64,000 nt of DNA from Tupaia tana. Lineage: Eukaryota; Chordata; Mammalia; Scandentia; Tupaiidae. This document shows, one piece after another, positions 45,004 through 54,783 of the stretch. The stretch lies in NCBI GenBank assembly GCA_026018925.1, contig JAKSZU010000016.1, positions 27,618,877 through 27,682,876 on the forward strand, in the 5' to 3' direction. Below the pieces are notes generated by a model. That model was not told where the DNA came from. It searched no databases and saw only the letters and a program-made list of their open reading frames with translations. A program made the position numbers and the translations under genes. Within the stretch, counting starts at the first letter, position 1; each line of letters starts with the position of its first letter.

Positions 45004-45190
45004 TGGGCCAGCAGGTGGTGTGGTGGTTAGGGACCCTGGACTCCCACATGGCAGACCACAGTTTGAGTCCCAGACCTGACGGCTGGCTTCCTCACTTTCT
45101 CTCGCTCTCTGTTCCTCTCTGGTCAAATTAAAAAAAAAAAAAAAAAAAAAAAGTAAATAAATAAATAAAGTTAAATGAAATAATTCTTTT
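45004..45190 (+). repeat. tRNA-derived SINE, type B1
   Basis: TSD AAAAATTAATAGAAT at 44988 and 45191. GGTCAAATTAAAA with A22. Its tail end and right flank reappear at 27118-27160. Confidence 0.96.
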
Positions 45191-45363
45191 AAAAATTAAT
45201 AGAATCACATGAGCAACAGAATAATATTTGAAGGTTTAACATTCATGTCACTGAAGTCTTAGAGGACAAGGAAAGACTAGCACAGAAAATAAATTTGACA
45301 AAGTAATGACCTAAAACTCCCTAATTTAAAGACACAAAAGTTACAGATTCAAAAAGCTCATCA

Positions 45364-45530
45364 AAGGGACAGCAGGTGGCATGGTGGTTAGGGGCGCTGG
45401 ACTTCCACATGGTCGACCGTGGTTCAAGTCCTGGACCTAGCAACTTGCTCTTTATCTGTCTCTTCTCTTTCTCTCTGTCTATCTCTGGTCAAAATTGAAA
45501 AACAATGATAATAAATAAATAATTATTTTT
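45364..45530 (+). repeat. tRNA-derived SINE, type B1
   Basis: TSD AAAAAGCTCATCA / AAAAATCTCATCA. TGGTCAAAATTG tail. Same insertion point in the L1 as the B2 head at 27332. Confidence 0.96.
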
Positions 45531-45744
45531 AAAAATCTCATCAAGCCCCAAACAGAATAAATTCAAAGAAAACCTTGCACAGGCACATGAAAATTAAACC
45601 ATTGAGAGCCAAGAAACAGAAAAATATATATCTCAAAAGCAGCTAGAGAAAAAGAATAGGTTACCTACCAGAGAACAAGGATTAGAATTACTGCAGAGTT
45701 TGCCTCAGGACCATGTGGCCAGAAGACAATGAAACAGCACTTTG

Positions 45745-45978
45745 TTTTTCTCTAGAGGGTTTGTGAACTAAAGACAGTGGTGATGGGGAGGGGTTAAACA
45801 CCTCCATGGGGAATGGTTAGGCTATAATCCTTTCTCCTTCACCTTCCCTTCCTTTTGGGATCTGGGGCACATATACATGAGCCCAGCATCTTTTTCAAGT
45901 CATAGGACCTAGGACTCAAACCACATGGTTGGCCATGTGAGATCTGGCTGCCTTAAGCACCAGGCTACAGAGCTGGCC
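45745..45978 (-). repeat. Diverged type A SINE
   Basis: Antisense: ACACCTCCATGGGGAATGG, TTTTGGGATCTGGGGCACAT, TAGGACTCAAACCACATGGT, GAGCTGGCCC end. Confidence 0.82.
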
Positions 45979-46003
45979 CAGAACTTATGAAGTGCTAAAA
46001 GAT

Positions 46004-46179
46004 GGCGCCAGCAGTTGGCATGGTGATTGAAACGCTAAACTCCCACATGACCAATCATAGTTCCAGTCCTGAACCTGAAGGTTTGTTTTCTCATTTTCCC
46101 TTTCTCTGTCTCTCTCTGGTCAAATTAAAAATTAATAATAATAATGATTTATAAAATAAAATAATTCTTTTAAAAAAAA
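46004..46179 (+). repeat. tRNA-derived SINE, type B1
   Basis: TSD AAGTGCTAAAA / AAGTGCTGAAA. GGTCAAATTAAAAATTAATA and AAATAATTCTTTTAAA end. Confidence 0.95.
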
Positions 46180-46199
46180 AAGTGCTGAAAAAAGTCAAA

Positions 46200-46445
46200 T
46201 GGTAATGCGGTAGTAAAACGTGATGGTATACAAGTCTGACCCACATGGGAAGGTTCCAGGTTCATTCTAGAGAACTCTGAGTACACAGGCATGTGTGTGC
46301 TCATAATCCAGGGCTGGCTGAGGTTGGGAGTGGGTCCCAGCATCAAGATCCTGTTGAAATGCTGTCTCTGTTTTTTTTGTTTTTGTTTTTGTTTTTTTGT
46401 TTTTTTTTTCTGTCTGTTTATAGAAGAAATGATAAACTTTTAAAA
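46200..46445 (+). repeat. Type C SINE with T/G-rich expansion
   Basis: GTTCCAGGTTCATTCTAGAG B box region, CATAATCCAGGGCTGGCTGA body, then a T-rich (TTTTTG)n tract at 46370-46410 replacing the usual CT tract, and an AGAAGAAATGATAAAC tail. Confidence 0.8.
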
Positions 46446-46884
46446 TAAGTGTTTAAAGAAAAGAACTCTCAACCCAGAAATGTAATCTTGTAAAGACATC
46501 TTTCAGTAATGAAGGAAAAATAAAGACATTCCCAGATACAGAAAAACTAAGAGAACTCACCATGCACCTCTTGCTCTATACAAAATGCTAATGGAAGTTC
46601 TTTAGGTGGAAGGGAAAGGATATCAGAGCAAAACCTGGACCTTGAGAAAGGAAGAAGACCCACAGAAATGGGTAGTATATCTGGACCAGTGACATTAAGG
46701 TTGGCGACATTGATATGCAGCCTACATAAGCCTTCTGCTTTGTCTTGGGCCTAGTAGCAGGTCCACATCTATTTCTCCACTGGAATGGAGTCTTCTTCAA
46801 GGTTAGGGAATGTTTTATAGTTATTCTTGTATTACCTATAGTGCCTGTCATGGTGCTTCCTGTGTGTGACTTAGAGGATTGTGC

Positions 46885-47110
46885 ACAGACTATGACAAGA
46901 TAGTGCCTGGATTCAAATCCTGTAACTGTCACTTACTATTAGAGTACACCGAATCAGTCATTTAACCTCTTATCTATACAATGGGATGGTAATATAGTTA
47001 CTTTACATGCTGCCATGAACATTAAATTAGCTATTACAGAGAAAGAGATTAGAACAGGGCTGAGCACACAGTTAGTATTAACATCATGTATATTAATCAC
47101 TATTATAAAT
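46885..47110 (+). repeat. MIR SINE
   Basis: CCTGGATTCAAATCCTGTAA, CAGTCATTTAACCTCTTATC, ACAGGGCTGAGCACACAGTT. Nearly full length. Confidence 0.85.
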
Positions 47111-47225
47111 GCTTAGAAATTGCTAAATCATTTTCCATATTGTTAGCTGATGTATCATCAGCTCTTGATTTTATACCCAGCAATCATCTAAAGACTAAGC
47201 CAATTTCAAAATCAAGCCTATGTTG

Positions 47226-47516
47226 GGACCAGCAGATAGTGTAATGGCTACATTGGTGCACTCCCATGTAGTCGACTGCGGTTCGAGTACCACACCTGGT
47301 GGCTTAAACTCACACCGAATACGTGTGCGTGTGCATGCATGCCCAAGATACTGAGAGGAGAATGGAGGAGAAGGGACTGCAGTGTGGTCATACCCCCTAG
47401 GGGGGTAATTTCTCTCTTTCTGTCTCTCTGTCTTTCTGGCAAGCACACGTGCCCTATAGCAAAAACCTCTCCCCCCAAAACAAACAAACAAACAAACAAA
47501 AATAAATAAATAAATA
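47226..47516 (+). repeat. Type A SINE
   Basis: TSD AAGCCTATGTTG on both sides. GGTTCGAGTACC B box. The tail has (CAAA)n then (TAAA)n. Confidence 0.96.
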
Positions 47517-47561
47517 AAGCCTATGTTGCTTGAGTTTTTGTAGAATCTATATTGAAACATT

Positions 47562-47795
47562 AATTTTTGTTATAGGGCATGTGCGTTTGCCAGACAGATG
47601 GAGAGAGACAGAGAGACAGAAAATGAGAAATCACCCCTCAGAGAGGATAGCCATGCCGCAATCCCTTTTCCTCCATTCTTCTCAGGATTTGGGGCATGCA
47701 CCCAGCATGAGCGTTAAGCTGTGGGGTCCAGGACTCGAACCACAGTTGACTACATAGGAGTCCAGCCATGTAACCATAGCGCCATATCCTGGTCC
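47562..47795 (-). repeat. Type A SINE
   Basis: TSD CTATATTGAAACATT on both sides. Antisense, with about 20 nt of the body deleted before CCCAGCATGAGCG. It stands about 45 nt from the forward copy above, giving an inverted pair. Confidence 0.96.
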
Positions 47796-47810
47796 CTATA
47801 TTGAAACATT

Positions 47811-48113
47811 TTGAAGATCAAAGTGGTTGAGAGTGTTATCTTAAGTCAAATCTCAATTTGAAAAACATAACTTGACGTGTAGATTTTTATAAATGAGTAT
47901 GTGCAAATCAGATAAATAAGCTTAATCATCTTCATTCATCTAAACAGAATATTTTTATCATAGGTTCTCACTGGAGAGGTTAATGTGAAATTTTTGTTAG
48001 TACTCCTTATTATGAACTTTGAAGTAGGTTTAAGAAGACAGATTTGTCCATTTACATTTCTAGGTCACTTAAATTCCAATTCATCATCAAGTTATTTCAT
48101 CAAAAACTTACTT
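47811..48113. other. No recognisable element
   Basis: AT-rich with no named repeat. Confidence 0.45.
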
Positions 48114-48506
48114 ACAATAGTCCCCTTTATCTGTAGGGCACACATTTCAAGACCCCAGTGGATGCTTGAAAAGACAGACAGTACCAAATTTTATATGTGC
48201 TATCTTCTCAATCTGATAACTAAGTAACTAATAGATGGATAACATACACAGCATGGATGGATTCACTGGGCAAAAGAATGATCCATATTCGGAGTGGGAC
48301 AGAGAAGGATTGTACTCTGTCAACACGCTGTTCAGAACAATGTACAGTATAAAATCGACATGTTGTTTATTTCTGGAATTTTCTCTTTTTTAATTAACAA
48401 TTTTTTATTTCTGGAACTTTTCCATTTACTATTTTCAGATGCAGTTGACCGAAGGTAACTGAAGCCATGGAAAGTAAGTCTGCAGATAAAGAGAGACTAC
48501 TGACTG
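48114..48506 (+). mobile_element. Tigger1-type DNA transposon remnant (internal deletion)
   Basis: Ends CAATAGTCCCCTTTATCTGT and GCAGATAAAGAGAGACTACT form the Tigger inverted repeats. TCAAGACCCCAGTGGATGCT and GCAGTTGACCGAAGGTAACT are diagnostic. The transposase is entirely deleted. ATTTCTGGAA appears twice (48370, 48407), a local duplication. Confidence 0.9.
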
Positions 48507-48780
48507 TACTTAAACATCTGATAGACCTCCCTTCAAAAATTATATTTTGATCATATATCATTGGTTTCTTGCCAAAAGTGAATATAAGAAATGACCCTAT
48601 AAAGGGTATCTGCATTTTCTACACAACTTCTAAAGTATAAGGACATTTTCCATTATACAAATATCAATAATGAATCTCTCATGATAAATTAGTATATGTG
48701 TCTTGGTTTGTTAATAAAAAGTGCAGTTGAGTGGTTCTCAACCTCAACTACATAAGAGAATTATCTAGGGAGCCTTTTTT

Positions 48781-48968
48781 AAAGATGTTTTGAAATATTT
48801 ATTTTACTTATTATTATATTTTTTCAATTTGACCAGAGTGATACACAGAGACAGAGAGAGAGAAGAGAGAAGGAAAGCAAGAAAGCAAGCCACCAGGTCT
48901 AGAGCTTGAACTGCGGTCAGCCATGGGGGAGTCCAGCACCCTAACCACTAAGCAACCTGCTGCCCCCA
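48781..48968 (-). repeat. tRNA-derived SINE, type B1
   Basis: Antisense: TTTTTTCAATTTGACCAGAG tail, AAGCAAGCCACCAGGTCTAG, CAACCTGCTGCCCCC end. Inserted in the MER5-like MITE. Confidence 0.92.
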
Positions 48969-48991
48969 CCTAGGGCACATTTTAACAACTA

Positions 48992-49062
48992 TTGGGTTGT
49001 CAGAAAAGTCATGACACATTTTTGCATTGAAAAAGTATGTCATGACTTTTCCGACAACCCAA
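48992..49062. mobile_element. Unassigned mariner-type MITE, copy 2
   Basis: 71 nt, TA on both sides. Near-perfect palindrome: the left end TTGGGTTGTCAGAAAAGTCA is mirrored by ATGACTTTTCCGACAACCC then AA at the right. The centre is GCATTGAAAAAG. It differs from MADE1 (TTAGGTTGGTGCAAAAGT) and the Hsmar2 end. Confidence 0.9.
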
Positions 49063-49390
49063 TATTTATGCTCACGTCTTACCTTTTACCAATTAAGTCA
49101 GAACCCTGGGGAGTGGGACTCAGGTGTTGATGGTTTTTATAAAGTTCTCCAGGGAATTCTAATGTGCTCCTAGGGTTGAGAATACCCTTTTTAAAATATC
49201 TCGGCTTCTAAGAAATTTGACATTAAATTCATCATAAAAATTAGCTAAGATTTTGCATATAGTTTATTCCTCATCCTCTGTGGTATATTTTTTTCCCTTA
49301 TGCCTTTAATTGTCATCAAACATGCCACATAAGTCAACTCAAATCATTTCTGAAAGCAGGTAGAATTCTAACTGGAAACCTGCTTTTTTT

Positions 49391-49650
49391 TTTTTTGGAG
49401 TGGTTTTCGCTATAGGGCGCATATGCTCGCCAGACAGACAGAGAGAGACATAGAGACAGAAAGCGAGAAATCACCCCCCAGGGGGGATGGTCACACCGCA
49501 ATCCCTTCTCCTCCATTCTCCTCTCGGGATCTTGGGCACGCATGCACACGCGCCCGGCGTGAGTTTTAAGCCACCGGGTCCAGGACGCGAACCGCGGTCG
49601 ACTACATGGGAGTCCAGCGACATAGCCATTACGCTAACTGCTGGTTCCCA
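49391..49650 (-). repeat. Young type A SINE
   Basis: TSD AAACCTGCTTTTTTT on both sides. Antisense GCGAACCGCGGTCGACTAC, CpG-intact GCG subtype, GGGAACCAGCAG start. Confidence 0.97.
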
Positions 49651-49854
49651 AAAACCTGCTTTTTTTTTAAAGGGTCATTCTTACAGTCACTAACATATTT
49701 CAAAAATCTATTAGTATTTTTAACTTTACTAGTATTTTGGATGCTGGGTTCCATAAGGTTCTTTGGTATATGAAATAATGCTAACTTTTAGGTGTTCATG
49801 AACTAATTTTTTTAAATAGTGGGTTCTAATTATGATTCCAGAATCTGGTAAATA

Positions 49855-50275
49855 TGTATTAGCGTTCTATTGACAGGTAAAACGTAGCCACAAAATGATG
49901 GCTTAAAAAGCATTTATTTATGATCTCACCATTCTGAAGGTCAGAATACACAACTTATGTGATTTCTCTGTTCAGGGTCTCATGAAGCTAAAATCACGAT
50001 GACCATGGACTACATTCTCATCTGGAGACTCAGTTGAAGAAGAATCAGCTTCTAAGAGGTTGTTGGGGCTGTGGAATTCATGCCACCTTGCTTCTTCAAA
50101 ATCAGAATAGAGAGAGAAGGAAAAAAGAAAGATCCAGCCCACCCAGGCTGTCTCTTTTTCTATTATCTCAAAGTCAGTTGGTGTGGGTCCTCAATTACAG
50201 CTGTAAATTTATTGTGACCGTAATCTATTGTTTAGAATCCAGTCACACTTTCCACCTACACTAAAAGGAGGCTAT
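49855..50275 (-). repeat. Possible ERVL/MaLR-type LTR
   Basis: TGTATTAGCGTTCTATTGAC, ATGGCTTAAAAAGCATTTAT and TGATCTCACCATTCTGAAGG resemble the reversed end of old mammalian LTRs. The remainder is too decayed to place. Noncoding. Confidence 0.45.
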
Positions 50276-50390
50276 ACAACAGCTTATTGAGGGGTCACTT
50301 TAGTGTGTGTTTGCCAGAATACACACTAAAGAAGTTATAACTTCTGGGAAAACTTATACTACGTTCCAACTTATATTGAACTAATTTTTT

Positions 50391-50616
50391 CTAAGGTTTT
50401 TGCCTCAGCGCACATGCCCTTGCCAGAGAGAGACAGTAAGTGGGAAAGTGAGAAATCACTCCCCGGGGGTATGGCCACGTGGCAGTTCTTTCCTTTATTC
50501 TCCTCCTGGGATGTTGGGCATGCATGCATGCATGGGCACACACACACCTGACATGATTTTAAAGCCTCCGGGTCCAGGACTCAAGCACCTCAATCACTAC
50601 ACCACTTGCTGGGCCC
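50391..50616 (-). repeat. Type A SINE
   Basis: TSD ATATTGAACTAATTTTT / ATATTTAACTAATTTTT. Antisense; part of the head around the B box is deleted (GGACTCAAGCACCTC). Confidence 0.93.
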
Positions 50617-51626
50617 ATATTTAACTAATTTTTAAAAATCTGTTTATGATAAAGCAACTTTATCCCCCTGATAATTTTATGACCCTTACTTGGAGGCAGA
50701 TCTAGGTTTTAGAGAGCCTGAAGCATTTATAATGTGAAATGCCTCTTAAAAATGAAAAATATAGGGAAGACCAGGAGCACAGAAGGTGAGGGAAGATGGT
50801 GGCCACCAAGGGGAAACGGGATGGGGGCGTAGCAATGCAGGCGAAGAAGCCAAAAAGAAACAAAAAAGATGTTGGGACGCCGGCGAGGCAGCACGTCGTG
50901 GCAGAGAAGGTGAAGGAAGAAGAGAGAGACCGTACCCCGGGCCCTGTTTGCAAAGGCAAGGGGAAAAATAAGGAATGAATTTTCATCTTTTCTTCCAGAG
51001 GAATAAATTTTAGAACAAGACATTTAATGCAGGACTTGAGGATGCTGATGCCTCATTCTAAAGCAGATACTAAAATGGATCATAAAGATAAATTATTTGT
51101 GATTAATGAGGTCTGTGAAATGAAAAACTGCAATAAATGCATCTATTTTGAAGCTAAGAAAAAAAACAGGATCTCTACATGTGGCTTTCAAATTCCCCTC
51201 ATGGGCCATCTGCTAAATTCCTTGTTCAAAATATTCATACCATTGCTGAACTAAAGCTGACCAGAAACTGAAAGGTTCTCAGCCCCTTTTGTCTTTTGAT
51301 CCTGCTTTTGATGAATTACCACATTATGCTTGATTAAAAGAACTCCTAATTCAGATCTTCAGTACACCACGGTGTCATTTGTGGACCATGTGTTTACTTT
51401 CACCATTTTGAATAATAGGATATGGTTTGGGAACTTTCAAATCATAGAAATAGGACCTCTTGTAGAAATAGGACCTCGTTTTGTCTTAAAGATTTTCCAG
51501 GCAAGTTTTGGAGGACCAACTTTATATGAAAATCCTCACTACCAGTCGCCAAACATGCATCAGCATATTGTAAGATCCATCACTGTTGCAAAGTACAGAG
51601 AGAAGCAGCAAGTGGAAAACGTGCAG

Positions 51627-51880
51627 ATGGGATCAGCAGTTAGAATAATGGCTATGTCGCTGGACTCCCACGTAGTCAATTGTGGTTCGAGTCCTGGACC
51701 TGGTTGATTAAACTCATGCTGGGCGTGGGTGTGTGTGTGCCCAAGATCCCAAGAGGAGAATGGAGGAGAAGGGATTGCAGCGTGGCCATCCCCCCTGGGG
51801 ATGATTTCTCGCTTTCTGTCTCTCTGTCTTTCTGACAAGTGCACAAGCCCTATAGCAGAAAACCTCTGCCCTCTCAAAAA
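51627..51880 (+). repeat. Type A SINE inside the BRIX1 pseudogene
   Basis: Flanked by AAAACGTGCAG and AAAGACGTGCAG. Head CAGCAGTTAGAATAATGGCT, B box GGTTCGAGTCC, tail CCCTATAGCAGAAAACC. It splits the region encoding the pseudogene's basic C-terminal part. Confidence 0.96.
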
Positions 51881-52227
51881 AAGAAAGACGTGCAGAAGCC
51901 GAGAAAGAAAGAGACAAAGACTATTCCTCCACATGATCCCACTGATGATGTTTTTGCTATACCAGCGGAGGAGAAACCAGCAGAAATACAGTGGATAAAA
52001 CCAGAGCCAAAAGTCAGTTTGAAAGCAAGAAAGAAAAAGATTTACAAAAGACATAGAAAAATGCAAGAGGATGGACAGTAGGAATGCAAGTTCAATGAAT
52101 GAATATTCTGTATTCAGTGTGTAAATACTTCTATAATTGAGGACTGTCATGTCTAATTAGATATTAGTGGAGCATTTAAGAAAAGAAAATTTGAAACCTC
52201 TGAATCAGTGATATTTATCTTTTTCTA

Positions 52228-52233
52228 AATAAA
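52228..52233 (+). other. Fossil polyadenylation signal of the BRIX1 copy
   Basis: AATAAA about 25 nt before the A-rich 3' end of the retrocopy. Confidence 0.85.
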
Positions 52234-52267
52234 ATATCACCAGAACTCAAAATAAAAAGAAAAATAT

Positions 52268-52543
52268 AGGGGACCAGCAAATGGCATAATGGTTACATTG
52301 CTGGACTCCCATGTAGTCAACCGCAGTTCAAGTCCTGGACCCAGTGACTTAAACTCATGCCGGGTTCGTGTGTGTGCGTGCCCAAGATCCTGAGATGAGA
52401 ATGGAGGAGAAGGGATTGCAGTGTGGTCATTCCCCCTGTGGAGTGATTTCTTGCTTCTGTCTCTCTCTACCTCTCTGTCTTTCCAGTGAGCACATGTATC
52501 CTGTAGCAAAAACCTCTCTTCAAAAAAATAAAGAAAGAAAAAG
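52268..52543 (+). repeat. Type A SINE at the pseudogene 3' junction
   Basis: TSD AAAAAGAAAAATATA at 52253 and 52544. It used the A-rich 3' junction of the BRIX1 retrocopy as target, so it is younger than that insertion. Confidence 0.95.
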
Positions 52544-52559
52544 AAAAAGAAAAATATAA

Positions 52560-53130
52560 CCAAATGTCTGCACTCTGTGGCAGAAATGGAAAGATCCAAA
52601 CATTTAATAGTAGGAAGGACAAGTGTAAACACCAGACACAGTATGGGAGGAGAGTAGATAGCAGAGGGTGAGTGGGAGGAGCTCAGGGAAGGAACACTTA
52701 ATAGACAAATGAATGTAAAGTTCACTTTTTTTATTTTTGTGAGAGACTTTTGCTTATAGGGCGCGTGCGCTCGCCAGACAGACAGAGAGAGACAGAGAAA
52801 CAGAAAGCGAGAAATCACCCCCCAGGGGGGATGGCCACGCTGCAATCCCTTCTTCTCCGTACTCCTCCCGGGATCTTGGGCACGCACGCACACGCGCCCG
52901 GCGTGAGTTTTAAGCCACCAGGTCCAGGACGCGAACCGCAGTCGACTACGTGGGAGTCCAGTGACATAGCCATTACGCTAACTGCTGGTCCCAATGTAAA
53001 GCTCACTTTTAAAATTATGTAGATGATTATACCCTTGATTTGATTTGTCACATACTGTATACATACTTTGAAAAACTATTTCATGTATTATAGAGATGTA
53101 CAATGGAGGATGTACCATGTAAGTAAGAAA
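52560..53130 (+). repeat. L1 3' end-like fragment, split by a SINE
   Basis: AGACACAGTATGGGAGGAGA, then after the SINE ACTTTGAAAAACTATTTCAT and TATAGAGATGTACAATGGAG, parallel the L1 3' end at 44536-44990. Confidence 0.55.
52732..52992 (-). repeat. Young type A SINE
   Basis: TSD AATGTAAAGTTCACTTTT / AATGTAAAGCTCACTTTT. Antisense GGACGCGAACCGCAGTCG, GCG subtype, ordinary GGGACCAGCAG start. Confidence 0.97.
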
Positions 53131-53192
53131 ACGTTCTTTAAAGAAATTAGGCAGGTAAACTCTGCAAAGATTTTCTGTCTAAAAAAATAAAT

Positions 53193-53365
53193 AGGGTCAA
53201 CAAGTGTAGAGGTTAAGGTGCTAGAGCCCATGTGGCCGACTGTGCAGTTCAAGTCCCAGACCTGGTGACTTGAAAATCATACCAGGTGAATGTGTATACC
53301 TGCCCAAAATCCTGAGAGGAGAATGAAAGAGACAGGATTGCAGTGTGGCCATCCACTGTGGGGGG

Positions 53366-53423
<58 letters not shown>

Positions 53424-53450
53424 CAAGTGCACACACCCTATAACAAACTT
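53193..53450 (+). repeat. Type A SINE with long (TC)n
   Basis: Short decayed head, CAGTTCAAGTCCCAGACC, and a TC run of about 50 nt at 53372-53421. Tail ACACCCTATAACAAAC. Confidence 0.9.
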
Positions 53451-53464
53451 TAAAAATAACCAAC

Positions 53465-53731
53465 CTTTTTTTTTTTTGGAGAGGTTTTTTTGGCTATAGA
53501 GCGCGTTCGCTCGCCAGAAAGACAGAGAGAGATAGAGAGATAGAAAGTGAGAAATCACCCCCCGGGGGGATGGCCATGTCACAATCCCTTCTCCTCCATT
53601 CTCCTCTCGGGATCCTGGGCACGTACGCACATGCGCCTGGCGTGAGTTTTAAGCCACCGGGTCCGGGACTCAAACTGCGGTTGACTACATGGGAGTTCAG
53701 CGACATAGCCATTATGCTAACTGCTGGTCCC
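53465..53731 (-). repeat. Young type A SINE
   Basis: TSD AAAATAACCAAC on both sides; the left copy overlaps the tail flank of the previous SINE. It combines TTAAAACTCACGCC with a GAG-type B box, an intermediate subtype. Confidence 0.96.
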
Positions 53732-53760
53732 AAAATAACCAACTATTGTGATGGTTAATT

Positions 53761-54033
53761 GTTTTTAAAAACAGGGTCTTGCCATGTTCTACTCCTCTGT
53801 TCTCAGCCTCCCACTGGGGCTATATGCATGTGCCACCATACTTGGCTCTTTAAGACAGGCTCTCGCTATGTCCCTCATAATCCTCCTGTCTCAGCCCAGC
53901 AAGTCACTGGGGTTACAGGCACACATCACTGTACCTAGAATTTAGACTGGACCAGAAATCAAACCCAGGTCTCCTAAGTGGCCTCAGCCCAAAAAGCACA
54001 GCATCTTAGCAATACATGCACTACAGCTGGGCC
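53761..54033 (-). repeat. tRNA-7SL-7SL composite SINE
   Basis: Antisense: first 7SL monomer (ACAGGGTCTTGCCATGTTCT ... GTGCCACCATACTTGGCTC), second (ACAGGCTCTCGCTATGTCCC ... GGGGTTACAGGCACACATCA), then a tRNA-like head (AAATCAAACCCAGGTCTCC ... CTACAGCTGGGCC). TSD approximates TGATGGTTAAT / TGATAGTTAAT. Transcript order is tRNA, 7SL, 7SL. Confidence 0.85.
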
Positions 54034-54149
54034 TATGATAGTTAATATTTTATGTTGAATTAGCTGAGCCATGGTGTCTAGGTATTTGGTCAAATGTTAT
54101 TCTGTTATTCTGAATGTTCCTGTGAAGGTGTTTTTTTTTGGGTTTTTTG

Positions 54150-54181
<32 letters not shown>

Positions 54182-54449
54182 TAAGATTAACATTTAAATT
54201 GGGGTACTTGGAGTAAAGCAGATTACCCTCTAAGGTGTGGGTGGACCTCACCCAGCCAGTTGAAGTTCTGAATAGACCAAAGACTGAGCTCAAGCAAAAA
54301 GGATTCTGTCAGTAGATGGCCCTTAGGCTTGAACTACAGTTCTTCCTGAACCTCCAGCCTGATGGCCCACTTTGCAGATTCCGAACTTATCAAGCAACCA
54401 CAATCATGTGAGCTAATTCCTTAACTCAATCAGTTAGTCTATCTATATA

Positions 54450-54684
54450 TCTTTTTTTGTTTATTATTTGCCAGAGGGAGAGACAGAGAGAGAAAGAACA
54501 AGATAAAGCACCCAGTGAGGCAATGTCATGCTGCAATCCCTTCTCCTCCATTTCCCCTTTTAGGATTTTGGGTAGGCACACACATACATGCATCAAGTAT
54601 GTTTCTTAAGCCACCAGATCCAGAACTTGAACCATGTAGTCAGCCACATAGAATCCAGCTACCTTAACCATCATACTACTGGCT

Positions 54685-54688
<4 letters not shown>
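54450..54688 (-). repeat. Diverged type A SINE
   Basis: Antisense: TGCTGCAATCCCTTCTCCTC, TAGGATTTTGGGTAGGCACA, CAGAACTTGAACCATG, ATACTACTGGCTGGC end. A (CT)n tract of about 35 nt follows to 54722. Confidence 0.85.
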
Positions 54689-54724
<36 letters not shown>

Positions 54725-54783
54725 CTCTATCATCTATCCACATTCTGTAGGTTCTGTTTCTCTAAAGAAGTCCAACTAGGATA

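Larger units (their letters stand above)
45191..46640 (+). repeat. Old L1 fragment, multiply interrupted
   Basis: Sense L1M text: AGCAGCTAGAGAAAAAGAAT, CAGAGAACAAGGATTAGAAT, GTGGCCAGAAGACAATGAAA, then AAGAACTCTCAACCCAGAAA, AATAAAGACATTCCCAGATA and ATGGAAGTTCTTTAGGTGG. Five SINEs lie within or at its edges. Noncoding. Confidence 0.78.
48728..49182 (+). repeat. MER5-like hAT MITE, twice interrupted
   Basis: Left piece TTGAGTGGTTCTCAACCTC to ATCTAGGGAGCC; right piece from 49066 with CAGAACCCTGGGGAGTGGGA and AATGTGCTCCTAGGGTTGAG, then AATACC. Ends match the CAGTGGTTCTCAA inverted repeats. A B1 SINE and a mariner MITE lie inside. Confidence 0.82.
50766..52258 (+). pseudogene. BRIX1P: BRIX1 processed pseudogene
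   Basis: BRIX1 is a nucleolar Brix-domain protein needed for 60S ribosomal subunit assembly. The conceptual peptide follows it in order: MVATKGKRDGGVAMQAKKPK at 50796, HLMQDLRMLMPHSKADTKMD, KLFVINEVCEMKNCNKCIYF, FVDHVFTFTILNNRIWFGNF, SFGGPTLYENPHYQSPNMH, AKYREKQQVENVQ and a lysine-rich C-terminus after a SINE. There are no introns, an AATAAA at 52228, an A-rich end and a TSD GAAAAATATAGG (50754 and 52259), so it was copied from mRNA. It is dead: TGA at 50976, a 2-nt gain in the A-run at 51159-51166, a 4-nt loss near 51270, TGA at 51331, a deletion of roughly 25-30 nt near 51373, a small in-frame loss near 51490, a SINE at 51627, and a changed C-terminus. The parent is presumably elsewhere in the genome. 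Confidence 0.93.
53746..54783 (+). repeat. LTR-like mammalian repeat (MaLR/ERVL type), in pieces
   Basis: TGTGATGGTTAAT start, then after a SINE TTTGGTCAAATGTTATTCTG, AGTAAAGCAGATTACCCTCT, GTGGGTGGACCTCACCCAGC and, after a second SINE, GGTTCTGTTTCTCTAAAGAA. It follows a common old mammalian LTR-type consensus whose exact family name I cannot fix. Noncoding. Confidence 0.6.

Noticed and set aside
51560-52150. 196-codon minus-strand open frame
   Set aside because: Antisense to the BRIX1 pseudogene and its SINE.
52237-52893. Longest open frame in the window (218 codons, minus strand)
   Set aside because: It reads through two type A SINEs and intervening L1 DNA. No protein family signal.
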